Shown here one piece after another: positions 53,230-62,887 of a stretch of DNA of 64,000 nt; positions within the stretch are counted from its first letter, which is position 1, and each line of letters starts with the position of its first letter. The stretch is from Actinophytocola sp. (lineage in GTDB: Bacteria > Actinomycetota > Actinomycetes > Mycobacteriales > Pseudonocardiaceae): NCBI GenBank assembly GCA_009377385.1, contig WHUD01000003.1:16826-80825 (forward strand), read 5' to 3'. Both the position numbers and the translations under genes were made by a program. The notes beneath the pieces are model-generated. The model was not told the DNA's origin, ran no database searches, and was given only the letters and a program-made list of their open reading frames with translations.

Positions 53230-53554
53230 ATCGAAACACTACAGTGCCCTGCGCTCCGTCCGCTGTCAAGCTAGCTGGCCAATATCGATGTCAAGTGGGC
53301 TTATGCTGACCTGTAGCGTGCCGGACGGTATTCAAGCACGGACCATGCCCACGGCGGTATATTGCGTTAATCGCAATTCACGGAGGGTCGGGTGCGCAGG
53401 ATGATCCGAAGGCGAGTTCATCGACGCAGATCGCCATGATGCGTGTCTCGCTGAGGGTGATTGATCCTTGGCACGCCCAGGGCCGTCGCAGCTCCGCGCT
53501 ATTCCGTGACACACGCACCTTGAGCGGCCTTGGCGGGCTGTCACGGCGCCGAGG
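53230..53554. other. Non-coding stretch between the carnitine module and the methyltransferase
   Basis: About 325 bp with no convincing gene. It holds motif B (53361-53377) and short open frames (for example a GTG at 53391 after GGAGGGT giving about 15 basic residues, and an ATG near 53438) without family likeness or sustained codon bias. It probably serves as the promoter region of the SDR operon. Confidence 0.5.
53361..53377. promoter_or_regulatory. Motif B perfect palindrome upstream of the SDR operon
   Basis: ATTGCG-TTAAT-CGCAAT is a perfect inverted repeat with a 5-bp spacer. Its reverse complement matches 14 of 17 bases of the site in front of the XRE-TetR regulator. Confidence 0.55.
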
Positions 53555-54547
53555 CTACAACGCGACGGGCCCTGGCGGCTTCGTCCCGGCGATCATCACG
53601 TTGTAGAACACCGACCGCGGCAGCACCTTGGCCAGCACGCGCTTGTCCAGCGCGGACAGCCGCAGCCACGCCTTGTACGCGAACAGCCGCCACTGCGGCG
53701 TCAGCTTCTCGTCCGGCACGGCGGCCTCGACGGTGCGCACCGGCCAGCCGAACAGCGCAGCGGCGAACTCCTCGGTGACCGCACAGACGTCGATCGCACC
53801 GGCGCCGAGCGCCCAGCGCTCCAGCTCGGACGGGTCAAAGGTGTGCAGGTCGACGACGGCCTCGAGCGCGGCCGCCCTGGAGGACTCGTCCAGCTCCGCC
53901 TGCGGACGTCGCCAGCCCCGCAGCGCGGGCAGCCTGGTCAGGTTCGTCGTCGCCCACCAGGTGAGCTGGCCGAGCTTGCGGGCGTAGGCGTCGCCGATCC
54001 GCGTCGGCTCGCCGCAGAACACGAACCGCCCTCCCGGCTTGAGCACGCGCAGCACCTCGCGAAACGCCGCCCGCACGTCCGGGATGTGGTGCAGCACCGC
54101 GTGCCCGATGACCAGGTCGAAGCTGTCGTCGTCATAGGGCAGCCGCTCTGCGTCGGCGACCCTGCCGTCGACGTCGAGGCCGAGGTGCTCGGCGTTGCGC
54201 AGCGCCGCCTGCACCATGCCCGGCGAGAGATCGGTGACCGAACCCTTCTTGATCACCCCGCCCTGCATCAGGTTGAGCAGGAAGAACCCGGTGCCGCTGC
54301 CCAGCTCCATCGCGGTCTCGTACGGCGTGTCCTCAACGCCCGCCACCGCGCGAAAGACGTCGACCGCGTAGGTGATGCAGCGCTCGTCGTAGGAGATCGA
54401 CCACTTCTCGTCGTAGGTGCCCGCCTCCCAGTCGTGGTAGAGCACGTTGGCGAGCTTCGGGTCGTCGTAGGCGGCCCGCACCTCGGCCTCGGAGGCGTGC
54501 GGGTGCGGCGCCGGATCGGACGCGGCGGGTTTGATCGCTTCGGTCAC
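53555..54547 (-). CDS. Class I SAM-dependent methyltransferase (Rv3038c-like)
   Basis: A 330-aa protein. The SAM site AMELGSGTGFFLLNLM is at about residues 80-95. LSPGMVQAAL, DAERLPYDDDSFDLVIGHAVLHHIPD and LKPGGRFVFCGEPTRIGDAYARK follow, then a long helical C-domain. It lies directly downstream of an EchA17-like gene, as in mycobacteria (Rv3038c next to echA17 Rv3039c). The substrate is unknown; a role in the MGLP or mycolate-type lipid region is often suggested by position only. Confidence 0.85.
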   Translation of the reverse strand: MTEAIKPAASDPAPHPHASEAEVRAAYDDPKLANVLYHDWEAGTYDEKWSISYDERCITYAVDVFRAVAGVEDTPYETAMELGSGTGFFLLNLMQGGVIKKGSVTDLSPGMVQAALRNAEHLGLDVDGRVADAERLPYDDDSFDLVIGHAVLHHIPDVRAAFREVLRVLKPGGRFVFCGEPTRIGDAYARKLGQLTWWATTNLTRLPALRGWRRPQAELDESSRAAALEAVVDLHTFDPSELERWALGAGAIDVCAVTEEFAAALFGWPVRTVEAAVPDEKLTPQWRLFAYKAWLRLSALDKRVLAKVLPRSVFYNVMIAGTKPPGPVAL

Positions 54548-54556
54548 TGGCGTTGC

Positions 54557-55336
54557 TCACTTTCCGGAGAAGGTCGCCTTGCCGGGACCGTTTTCGATGA
54601 ACGAGCGCATGCCCTCTGTCCTGTCCTCGGTGCCGAACAGCCCGGCGAACAGGTGGCTTTCCAGCTTGAGGCCGCTGGCGAGGTCGTTGTCCAGCCCGCC
54701 GTCGATAGCGGCCTTCGCCGCGGCGAGCGCCCTGCTCGCCGCGCCCACGAACTGCTCGGCCCAGGCGTGCGCCGCGCGGTAGACGTCGTCCGGCGCGACG
54801 ACCTCGTCCACGATGCCGAGCGAGAGTGCCTCGTCCGGCTTGACGAACCGCCCCGTGTAGATGAGGTCCTTGGCCTTGCTCGGGCCGATGAGCCGCGCGA
54901 GTCGCTGCGTGCCACCAGCGCCGGGGATGATGCCGAGCAGGATCTCCGGCTGGCCGACCTTGACGTTGTCGCCGATGACGCGGCGGTCGGCGGCCAGCGC
55001 CAGCTCGAGTCCGCCGCCGAGCGCGTAGCCGGTGACGGCGGCGACGGTCGGTTTCGGGATGTCGGCGATGGCGGACAGCGATGAGCTGAGCCCCGGCGCA
55101 CGGTCGAGCATGTCGGCATACGACATCGCCGCGAACTCCTTGACGTCCGCACCACCTGCGAAGGTCTTCTCGCCACCGTAGATGATGACCGCCGCGATGT
55201 CGTCCCGCTCGGTCGCCTCGTGGGCAGCCGCGCGGATCTCCTCCTGCATCTGCTTGTTCAGCGCGTTCACCGGGGGCCGGTCCAGCCGGATCGTGCCGAT
55301 GCCTGCCTCGACCTCAAAGCGTACGAACTCTGCCAC
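54557..55336 (-). CDS. Enoyl-CoA hydratase/isomerase (EchA17-like)
   Basis: A 259-aa crotonase. AGGADVKEFAAMSYADML and TGYALGGGLELALAADRRV form the oxyanion hole, and QPEILLGIIPGAGGTQRLARLIG contains both catalytic acid positions. It is a standard fatty-acid beta-oxidation-type hydratase and more canonical than the 48358 gene. It precedes the methyltransferase by 9 bp. Confidence 0.92.
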   Translation of the reverse strand: MAEFVRFEVEAGIGTIRLDRPPVNALNKQMQEEIRAAAHEATERDDIAAVIIYGGEKTFAGGADVKEFAAMSYADMLDRAPGLSSSLSAIADIPKPTVAAVTGYALGGGLELALAADRRVIGDNVKVGQPEILLGIIPGAGGTQRLARLIGPSKAKDLIYTGRFVKPDEALSLGIVDEVVAPDDVYRAAHAWAEQFVGAASRALAAAKAAIDGGLDNDLASGLKLESHLFAGLFGTEDRTEGMRSFIENGPGKATFSGK

Positions 55337-55523
55337 GCTTCCTCCTCATCTCCACGGGTGGCGTTCCCGAATGCTACTCGTGAGTATCTTCGGCGCTGCG
55401 CCAGGCCGTGCCCGGTGCGGGGTCGACAAAATGAGAACATGTTTCGACGCCCTGCGCAGCATCTTGTGATCAAGGCCCCGTCATCGAGGCCACAGTCTCA
55501 CGCCAAGCTACCGTGTCCCACCC

Positions 55524-56339
55524 TCAGCGACGGCGCGCGAAGAACCGGTCAGCCGAACGTTCCAGGACCAGCTGCTGGCTGAACGCGTCGGACAGGCTCT
55601 CGCTGCTGAGGACGTCGTCGATCAGGCCGCTGGCGACCTCCTCGCCGTCACGCAGCAGCAGCACGTGGGTGAAGCCGGGCGGGATCTCCTCGACGTGGTG
55701 GGTGACCAGCACCGTCGCGGGCGCGTCCGGGTCCATTGCCAGCACCGATAGCCGCGCGACCAGGTCCTCGCGGCCACCGAGGTCGAGTCCGGCGGCAGGC
55801 TCGTCCAGCAGCAGCATCTCCGGGTCGGTCATCAGCGAGCGGGCGATCAGCGCGCGCTTGCGCTCACCTTCGGAGAGCGTGCCGTACTTGCGATCGGCCA
55901 GCGTGGCGATGCCGAGCCCGCCGAGCAGCTCGTCCGCCCGGTCGTGGTCGATCTCGTCGTAGTGCTCGCGCCACCGGCCCATCACCGCGTACCCGGCGCT
56001 GAGCACGACGTCGCGGGCTGTCTCCTCCGGCGGCACCCGGTTCGCCAGCGCGGCCGAGGTGAACCCGATCCGGGGCCGCAGCTCGAAGACGTCCGTCTTG
56101 CCGAGCTGTTCCCCCAGCAGGTGCACCGACCCGGACGTGGGGTGCAGCTCGGCTGCCGCGATCCGCAGCAACGTCGTCTTGCCAGCGCCGTTCGCGCCGA
56201 GCACGACCCACCGCTCGTCCAGCTCGACCGACCAGGTGAGCTTGTTGAGCAACTGATTCTGCCCGCGCCGCACCACGACGTCGTCCATGTGCACGACGAG
56301 ATCGTCCAGCACGAGCGGCGATTCGCTGGTTTGGGTCAC
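55524..56339 (-). CDS. ABC-type ATP-binding protein, soluble (Rv3041c-like)
   Basis: A 271-aa ATPase from GTG 56339 (VTQTSESPLVLDDLVVHMDDVVV). Walker A GANGAGKTT, signature LSEGERKRA, Walker B MLLLDEPAAGLD and switch His THHVEEIPPG are complete. No permease gene is adjacent. The YheS/ModF-like single-domain form and the mycobacterial counterpart Rv3041c are stand-alone too. The transported substrate, if any, is unknown. Confidence 0.9.
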   Translation of the reverse strand: MTQTSESPLVLDDLVVHMDDVVVRRGQNQLLNKLTWSVELDERWVVLGANGAGKTTLLRIAAAELHPTSGSVHLLGEQLGKTDVFELRPRIGFTSAALANRVPPEETARDVVLSAGYAVMGRWREHYDEIDHDRADELLGGLGIATLADRKYGTLSEGERKRALIARSLMTDPEMLLLDEPAAGLDLGGREDLVARLSVLAMDPDAPATVLVTHHVEEIPPGFTHVLLLRDGEEVASGLIDDVLSSESLSDAFSQQLVLERSADRFFARRR

Positions 56340-56617
56340 CGCGCCATTCTGTCCTAGCTGTCCGTCGGGCTCCCCGACACCCGTCCGCAGCTCGTCTTGC
56401 TCACCGAACGGCTTGCGCCACTGCTCAAGCATCTGCATCGCTGAGCGCGCCCACCCCATCGGCCGTCATCACCTCGCCGTCATTCCCTCGGCAGCGCTTC
56501 GAGCTGTTCACCGACCGCCACGGTCGGCCACCATGACATCACCCACATCGGTAACGGGCGGAACTGACCCTGGCGCTGTGCCTACAGTACCGACATCCAC
56601 TCGCGCGCCACAGACGA

Positions 56618-59158
56618 CTACTGCAACACCACCTTGCCCAGTTCAGCGGGGCTCGCGAGCAGATCGTGGCGCGGCAGCACCCGCACCGTGTAGCCGAGTG
56701 CGCCCGCATGGGGCAACGGCACCTCGGCGGCGAATCCCCCGTCCTGCTGACGGCGCATCGTCGTCGTCACGACGTCGTGCAGATCGTCGGTGTCTCCGAG
56801 CTTGCCAAGCACCGCCTGGACGTCGACCTCATCGGGCGACAACCCTGCCAGCTCGACGTGCGCCGTGACCCGCACCGGGGACCCGACGACCAGCTCGCCC
56901 TTGCCGTCGGTGTCTGCGACGGTCAGCGCGGAGTCGCTCACCCTGACGTGCTGCCACGCCTCGTCCAGCCGCGCCCGGAATCCGGCCAGCTCCCGCGCGC
57001 CCTGGTAGTCGTCGGCTGAGGTGGCCGCGACCGACGCCGCAGCAGGCAGGTAGTAGCGCTCGACGTACTCGCGCAGCATCCGCGACGTCTGCACGCTCGG
57101 CCCGAGTGTGGCCAGCGTGTGCCACACCATCGACAGCCAGCCCTTCGGCACGCCGCCATCGTCACCGCCGTCTCGGTCGTAGAACAGCGGCGCGACCTGC
57201 TGCGTCATGAGCTCGTACAGCGCGGCGGCCTCAAGGTCGTCGCGGCGCAGCGGATCCTTGATGCCGTCCGCGGTCGGGATCGCCCAGCCGTTGCTGCCGT
57301 CGTAGTAGTACTCCCACCAGCCGTCCTTGATGGACAGGTTCAGCCCGCCGTTGAGCGCCGACTTCATGCCGGACGTGCCGCAGGCCTCAAGTGGCCGGGT
57401 CGGGTTGTTCAGCCAGACGTCGCAGCCCCAGTACAGGTAGCGCGCCAGCGACATGTCGTAGTCCGGCAGGAACACGATCCGGTGCCGGACATCGGGGTCG
57501 TCGGCGAACCGCACGATCTGCTGGATCAGCGCCTTGCCGCCCTCGTCAGCGGGGTGCGACTTGCCAGCGACGACGACCTGCACCGGCGTACGCTCGTCAA
57601 GCAGGATGCGCCGCAGCCGCTCCGGGTCGCGCAGCATCAGGGTGAGCCGCTTATAGGTCGGCACCCTGCGGGCGAAGCCCACGGTGAGGACGTCGGGGTC
57701 GAAGACCCGGTCGGTCCAGCCAAGCTCGAGCGCGGACGCGCCCCGCTGCAGCCATGAGTCCCGCAGCCTGCGCCGCACCTCGGTGATCAGCCGTTGCCGC
57801 AGCTCGCGGCGCACCCGCCACAGGTCAGCGTCGGTGACGCCGTCGTCGGCGAGCAGCTCGCTCATCTCGCGGGCGGTCCACGTCGGCCCGTGCACGCCGT
57901 TGGTGACCGAGCGCAGCGGGATCTCGTCCGGCGCGAAGCCGGGCCACAACCGCGCGAACATCCGCCGCGACACCGCGCCGTGCAGCCGCGAGACGGCGTT
58001 GGCCCGCTGCGCCAGCCGCAGGCCCATGTGCGCCATGTTGAACAGGCCGGGGTTGTCCTCGGCGCCGAGTTCCAGCACCCGCTCGACGTCGATGCCGGGC
58101 ACGAGCCTGCCGTCGCCGAAGTAGCGGCGCATCTTCTCGATCGGGAACCGGTCGATCCCGGCGGGCACCGGCGTGTGTGTGGTGAACACGGTGCCTGCCC
58201 GCACCGCGGAGACCGCCTCGTCGAACGACAACCCCGCCTCGGCGACCAGCTCCCGCGCCCGCTCGACGCCGAGAAACCCGGCGTGGCCTTCGTTGGTGTG
58301 GAACACCTCGGGACGCGGGTGGCCGGACAGCGCGCAGTACCGGCGCACCGCCCGCACGCCGCCGATCCCCGCGAGCAGTTCCTGCCGGATGCGGTGGTCG
58401 GTGTCACCGCCGTAGAGTCGGTCGGTGACCGAGCGCAGGTCCTCGTCGTTCTCCTCGATGTCGGTGTCGAGCAGCAGCAGCGGGGCCCTGCCGACGCTGG
58501 CCTGCCACACCTGCGCGAGCAGGTCCCGCCCGCACGGCATGGCGACGTCGACAAGCACCGGCTCGCCGTCGTCGTCCTCCATCCGGGACAGCGGCAGCCC
58601 GCTGGGATCGATCACCGGGTAGTGCTCGACCTGCCAGCCGTCGATCGACAGCGACTGCCTGAAGTACCCGGAGCGGTAGAGCAGCCCGACACCGATGACA
58701 GGCACACCCAGGTCGGACGCCGACTTCAGGTGATCGGCGGCGAGTACCCCGAGGCCACCGGAGTAGTTCGGCAGCGCCTCGGTGACGCCGAACTCCATCG
58801 AGAAGTAGGCGATGCCGCGTGGCAGCGGCCTGCCATCGCTGCCATTGCCGTCCTGCTCGCCGAGCTGCTGGTACCAGCGGGGTTCGGTGAGGTAACGGTG
58901 TAGCTCCTCGCTGGCCGCCCTGGTGCGGGCGATGAAGTCCTCGTCGGCGGCGAGCTCGTCAAGCCGCGCTGGTGTCACGCCGGTCAAGATGCGCAGCGGG
59001 TCGCCGCCGACATCCTTGGCGAGCTCGGGGTCCATGGCTTTGAACAGTTCTCTGGTCTCCGGGTGCCACGTCCAGCGCAGGTTGGTCGCCAGCTCGGTCA
59101 GACCGGCCAGCGGCTGGGGCACACGGGCGCGCACGGTGAACCGTCGGACTGCCTTCAT
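56618..59158 (-). CDS. glgP: Alpha-glucan (glycogen/maltodextrin) phosphorylase
   Basis: An 846-aa GT35 enzyme. PLP-binding Lys599 lies in EACGTSGMKSALNGGLNLSIKDGWWEYY. FSMEFGVTEALPNYSGGLGVLAADHLKSASDLGVPVIGVGLLY, HTNEGHAGFLGVERAREL and TTHTPVPAGIDRFP are further family blocks of the actinobacterial long form. It releases glucose-1-phosphate from alpha-1,4-glucans, so it is the degradative counterpart of the glucan-synthesis genes at 2.3-8.6 kb. It is divergent from the metallopeptidase lipoprotein. Confidence 0.95.
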   Translation of the reverse strand: MKAVRRFTVRARVPQPLAGLTELATNLRWTWHPETRELFKAMDPELAKDVGGDPLRILTGVTPARLDELAADEDFIARTRAASEELHRYLTEPRWYQQLGEQDGNGSDGRPLPRGIAYFSMEFGVTEALPNYSGGLGVLAADHLKSASDLGVPVIGVGLLYRSGYFRQSLSIDGWQVEHYPVIDPSGLPLSRMEDDDGEPVLVDVAMPCGRDLLAQVWQASVGRAPLLLLDTDIEENDEDLRSVTDRLYGGDTDHRIRQELLAGIGGVRAVRRYCALSGHPRPEVFHTNEGHAGFLGVERARELVAEAGLSFDEAVSAVRAGTVFTTHTPVPAGIDRFPIEKMRRYFGDGRLVPGIDVERVLELGAEDNPGLFNMAHMGLRLAQRANAVSRLHGAVSRRMFARLWPGFAPDEIPLRSVTNGVHGPTWTAREMSELLADDGVTDADLWRVRRELRQRLITEVRRRLRDSWLQRGASALELGWTDRVFDPDVLTVGFARRVPTYKRLTLMLRDPERLRRILLDERTPVQVVVAGKSHPADEGGKALIQQIVRFADDPDVRHRIVFLPDYDMSLARYLYWGCDVWLNNPTRPLEACGTSGMKSALNGGLNLSIKDGWWEYYYDGSNGWAIPTADGIKDPLRRDDLEAAALYELMTQQVAPLFYDRDGGDDGGVPKGWLSMVWHTLATLGPSVQTSRMLREYVERYYLPAAASVAATSADDYQGARELAGFRARLDEAWQHVRVSDSALTVADTDGKGELVVGSPVRVTAHVELAGLSPDEVDVQAVLGKLGDTDDLHDVVTTTMRRQQDGGFAAEVPLPHAGALGYTVRVLPRHDLLASPAELGKVVLQ

Positions 59159-59291
59159 GACTGGAGAGTAACGGCAGCGGGTGACCGCGTGGTCACCTCC
59201 GGCCGAGTGCCGCCCCAGCCTCGGTAGGGTTCCGCCTGTCGGTGCAGGAGAACGGGTCCTGGCTGGGGCCGAGAACGGAGTGGATCACAGG

Positions 59292-60719
59292 ATGTTTCCC
59301 GCACGCAGCGGCAGGGCGGCGGTCGGCGCCGCGCTCGCGCTCGCCATGATCACCGGGTGCGAGCAGGCCACGGAGGGGCAGGCGATGCCGGTCGACGTCA
59401 CCAAGGTCGGTGGCTTCGACGTCACCCACTTCGATAGCGGCATGAAGCCGGACGCGCCCACCCCGGACGTGACGGTCGAGAACGCGACGAGCCAGCAGGT
59501 CGACCGGCTGGCGATCGCGACCATCGCCGACCTGAACGACTACTGGGGCGAGACGCTGCCCGCCGAGTTCGGCATGGAGTTCGACCCCGTCGGCAGGCTG
59601 ATCTCGTACGACTCCCACACGGACAACATCAGCACGCCGTGCGGCACGCTGAACCAGCAGAACGCCTTCTTCTGCAAGCCGGGCGACATCGTGGCATGGG
59701 ACAGGGGCGTGCTGCTGCCGGGCATGATGGCCAAGTACGGCCCGCTGGCGCCGGTGACCGTCATGGCGCACGAGTACGGCCACGCGGTACAGCACCGGCT
59801 CGGCGACAAGGCGGGCATCGGCGACTCCACGGCGTCGATCATCAAGGAGCTGCAGGCGGACTGCCTGACGGGGGCCTACTTCCAGTGGGTCATCGCGGAC
59901 AACAGCGAGTACCTGCGGGTCTCCACCGCCGATGGCCTCAATGCCGTGCTCAGCGCGCTGTACTTCGTGCGGGACGCGCCGGGGATGCTGCACGGCGAGC
60001 GCGGCGCGCACGGCACGTCGTTCGACCGCACCTACGCCTTCCAGGAGGGCTTCGAGCGCGGGCCGGAGACCTGCGCGGGCTACGACAAGGCGATGATCGA
60101 ACGGCGGACGACGCAGCAGGAGTTCAGCGAGCAGGACACCAACGGGGGCGACCTGCCGATCACGGAGGAGAACGTGGCGCTGGTCAGGGAGAGCCTCGAC
60201 GCGGCCTTCGGCGGCGCCGGTGGCGCCGAGATCACATCGAGCGGCGGCTGCGACCACGGCGGGCGGGCCGCCGCCTACTGCGCTGAGGACGGCACCGTGG
60301 TGCTCAACGATGCGGAGCTGAGCCGGATGGGGCAGCCGCTCGACATCGGGGCGGAACGCCAGGGGCAGGGTTCGACCGGCAAGGGTGACTTCGCGGCGTG
60401 GGCCTCGATCGCGTCCCGCTACGTGCTGTCGGTGCAGGAAGCCAACGGCCTGCCGCTTGACGGCCCGCTGACCGGGCTGCGCACCGCGTGCCTTGTCGGC
60501 TCATGGGCCGGTGCCGCCAACCAGCCCCGCCAGGTGGACACGGTCATCCGGCTCTCGCCCGGCGACGTCGACGAGGCTGTCCTCGAGCTGTTGCAGCCGG
60601 ACAGCCTGATCGCCTCCGACGTCGATGGCACGCCGGTGCCAAGCGGGTTCCTGCGCATCGAGGCGTTCCGCGTCGGCTACACCGAGGGCCCGGAGACCTG
60701 CACCGGCCGCTACACCTGA
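59292..60719 (+). CDS. Neutral zinc metallopeptidase lipoprotein (PF04228-like)
   Basis: A 475-aa protein from ATG 59292. A signal peptide (MFPARSGRAAVGAALALAM) ends in the lipobox ITGC, so it is probably a lipoprotein. The zinc motif HEYGH is in VTVMAHEYGHAVQHRLGD, with downstream Glu in IIKELQADCLTGAYF. Family members are secreted putative zinc peptidases of unknown target. Several Cys (TPCGTL, AFFCKPG, AYCAEDG, TACLVG, ETCTGRY) suggest disulfides outside the cell. Confidence 0.9.
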   Translation: MFPARSGRAAVGAALALAMITGCEQATEGQAMPVDVTKVGGFDVTHFDSGMKPDAPTPDVTVENATSQQVDRLAIATIADLNDYWGETLPAEFGMEFDPVGRLISYDSHTDNISTPCGTLNQQNAFFCKPGDIVAWDRGVLLPGMMAKYGPLAPVTVMAHEYGHAVQHRLGDKAGIGDSTASIIKELQADCLTGAYFQWVIADNSEYLRVSTADGLNAVLSALYFVRDAPGMLHGERGAHGTSFDRTYAFQEGFERGPETCAGYDKAMIERRTTQQEFSEQDTNGGDLPITEENVALVRESLDAAFGGAGGAEITSSGGCDHGGRAAAYCAEDGTVVLNDAELSRMGQPLDIGAERQGQGSTGKGDFAAWASIASRYVLSVQEANGLPLDGPLTGLRTACLVGSWAGAANQPRQVDTVIRLSPGDVDEAVLELLQPDSLIASDVDGTPVPSGFLRIEAFRVGYTEGPETCTGRYT

Positions 60720-60752
60720 CCCCGGTGACGGCGGGCACCCCGCCGCCACCCG

Positions 60753-61751
60753 TCAGAACAGGGCGCTCGCCAGGTCCCTGCGCGCCTTGCTGACGCGCTC
60801 GTCGGCCGGGTCGAACAGCTCGAACAGCTCAACGAGGTGGTTGCGCAGCTCGTCCCTGGTCTCGCCTGCGTTGACGCGGATGGCGGCGATGAGCCGCGCG
60901 AAGGCCTCCTCCGGCCGCTGGTGGGCGACCTCGACGTCGGCGGCGGACATGGCGGCCTTCGGGTCGGCGGGGTCGGCGTTCGACGTCTCGATGACGGCGG
61001 GGTCGATCGAGTCCGTGCGGGCGGCGAAGCGCACCTGGTTCAGCGCGGCCTTGGCCTCGGCGTTGGCCGGTTCCTCGGCAAGGATGCGCTGGTAGGCGGC
61101 CTCGGCCTCGGCGAAGTCGCCCCGCTCGAAGGCGGCTTCCGCCTCGGTGAACCGGGGATCCTCCTGCTCTTCGACCTCGGCCTCGACCTGCCCGCCTGCC
61201 TCCTCGGCGGCCTTGATGCCGGGCAGCTTGTCCCGCAGCGTGTCGAGCAGCGAGGTCAGCCACTTGCGGATCTCGGGCTCAGGCAGCGCGCCAGAGAAGG
61301 CATCGACCGGCTGGCCACCCGCGATCGCCACGACCGTCGGGATCGACTGGGCCCCGAAAAGCTGGGCGATGCGCGGGTTCGCGTCGACGTCGACCTTGGC
61401 GAGCACCCAGGCGCCGTTGGCCTCGTTGGCCAGCTTGTCAAGGAGCGGGCCGAGCTGCTTGCACGGCCCGCACCATTCCGCCCACAGATCGACGACGACG
61501 AGCTGCTCCATCGAGCGCTCGACGACGTCGGACTGGAAGCTCGACTCCGTGACGTCGATGACGGCACCACCGGCGCGGGGTGGCGCTCCTGCCTGCTGGC
61601 CGCCGCCAGCCGCCTGCTGCTGGGATGCGGCTTCCGCCCGCTGCTTGAGTCCGGACAGGTCGACCGCGCCCGCGAGCGACGCCGACATCGCGGGGGAAGG
61701 TTGTGCTGATTGCGCACCTGATCTTGGTGCGGATCCGGGTGGTTGTATCAC
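60753..61751 (-). CDS. Thioredoxin-TPR (CnoX/YbbN-like) protein, Rv1324-like
   Basis: A 332-aa protein from GTG 61751, with AGGATGG upstream. A roughly 60-residue Ala/Gln-rich leader precedes the thioredoxin domain ([20 protein letters not shown], complete Cxx[20 protein letters not shown]). A TPR-like helical C-domain follows ([37 protein letters not shown]). It probably acts as a redox-linked holdase/chaperone in the cytosol. It is convergent with the metallopeptidase and divergent from MarR. Confidence 0.92.
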   Translation of the reverse strand: MIQPPGSAPRSGAQSAQPSPAMSASLAGAVDLSGLKQRAEAASQQQAAGGGQQAGAPPRAGGAVIDVTESSFQSDVVERSMEQLVVVDLWAEWCGPCKQLGPLLDKLANEANGAWVLAKVDVDANPRIAQLFGAQSIPTVVAIAGGQPVDAFSGALPEPEIRKWLTSLLDTLRDKLPGIKAAEEAGGQVEAEVEEQEDPRFTEAEAAFERGDFAEAEAAYQRILAEEPANAEAKAALNQVRFAARTDSIDPAVIETSNADPADPKAAMSAADVEVAHQRPEEAFARLIAAIRVNAGETRDELRNHLVELFELFDPADERVSKARRDLASALF

Positions 61752-61876
61752 GTCACCATCCTGGCACGAAACGCTGACACGCTCACCACGACCCGATGCG
61801 TGTGGCCGAGTGAACCATTACATCTCGTGGCGGTCGGCATCCGCACGCGGCCGATGGTGTTGGTAGCTTCACCGCT

Positions 61877-62374
61877 ATGAATGATCCGTTGCCGTTCGAC
61901 CCCATCGCCCGCGCCGCGGAATTCTGGGAGGAACGCATCGGACCCGCACGGACCATGGCCGCGGCCACCGGTGTCATGCGTGTGCAGCAGATCATCCAGT
62001 CCGCCGTCGACGGCGCGCTCAAGTCACACAAGCTCACCTTCGCCCGGTTCGAGGCGCTTGTGCTGCTCACCTTCGCCCGGCGCGGCAGCCTGCCGATGCG
62101 GGTGATGGGCGAGCGGCTGCAGCTGCACCCGACCAGCGTCACCAACATCGTCGACCGGCTGGAAGCTGACAGCCTCGTCACCCGGTTGCCGCATCCGACG
62201 GACCGGCGCACCACGCTTGTCGAGATCACCCAGGCCGGCAGGGACCGCTGCGCCGAGGCGACGAAAGCCGTCACCGACATCGACTTCGGCCTTACCGGGC
62301 TGACCGGCAGACAGACGGATCAGCTCATCGAGCTGCTGACCAGAGTGCGGAAGGCGACCGGCGACTTCGAGTGA
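61877..62374 (+). CDS. MarR-family regulator
   Basis: A 165-aa protein. Winged helix LTFARFEALVLLTFARRGSLPMRVMGERLQLHPTSVTNIVDRLEADSLVTRLPHPTDRRTTLVEITQAGRD is the full MarR domain with the DRR wing. It follows a 125-bp intergenic region shared with the thioredoxin gene and is directly adjacent to, and convergent with, the DUF3817 gene. The regulated target is unknown. Confidence 0.92.
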   Translation: MNDPLPFDPIARAAEFWEERIGPARTMAAATGVMRVQQIIQSAVDGALKSHKLTFARFEALVLLTFARRGSLPMRVMGERLQLHPTSVTNIVDRLEADSLVTRLPHPTDRRTTLVEITQAGRDRCAEATKAVTDIDFGLTGLTGRQTDQLIELLTRVRKATGDFE

Positions 62375-62743
62375 TCAGGCAGGCGCCTGCTCGCGACCGC
62401 GCGGCAGGTAGAGGGCAACGCCCGCGTGGCGGTCGATCTCGGGGCCGTCGAACTTGCCAGAGCGCAGCGCCCACAGCTCGAACCACCAGGTGCACAGCGG
62501 CGGCACACTCGCGGCGAGCGCGAGCAGCAAGGTCTTGGCGTCCCAGCCGAAGATCCGGAACACGACCAGCGTCGTCACGACGTAGGCGGAGAACAGGATG
62601 CCGTGCACCATCCCGAGCACGGGCACGCCGCCCTCACCGAACTCGATCACGTACTTGACGAACATGCCCGCGAGCAGCCCAGCCCAGGACAGCGCCTCGG
62701 CGACGGCGATGACCCGGAACACCGTTGCGGCCTTGCCAACCAC
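62375..62743 (-). CDS. DUF3817 integral membrane protein
   Basis: A 122-aa protein from GTG 62743, with TGGAGG 5 nt upstream. It has three predicted helices: VFRVIAVAEALSWAGLLAGMFVKYV (with the DUF3817 E...W..L motif), VPVLGMVHGILFSAYVVTTLVV (HG) and TLLLALAASVPPLCTWWFELW. Family function unknown. Its end abuts the marR stop without overlap. Confidence 0.88.
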   Translation of the reverse strand: MVGKAATVFRVIAVAEALSWAGLLAGMFVKYVIEFGEGGVPVLGMVHGILFSAYVVTTLVVFRIFGWDAKTLLLALAASVPPLCTWWFELWALRSGKFDGPEIDRHAGVALYLPRGREQAPA

Positions 62744-62887
62744 GATTGCCTCCAGACACACGAAAGGCGGTTATCCGCTGACTGAGTGGGAACATGGGCT
62801 CAGCGCTGAACCCGCCAACGGCGGCCGATCGGCCGCCCACGACGTTCATTCTGAAGCGTGATGGCCATCACCGGGACACTGGGCGGC

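Noticed and set aside
53332-53544. 70-aa minus-strand open frame in the intergenic region
   Set aside because: Composition is poor, there is no clear ribosome site and no family likeness, and it covers the motif B palindrome.
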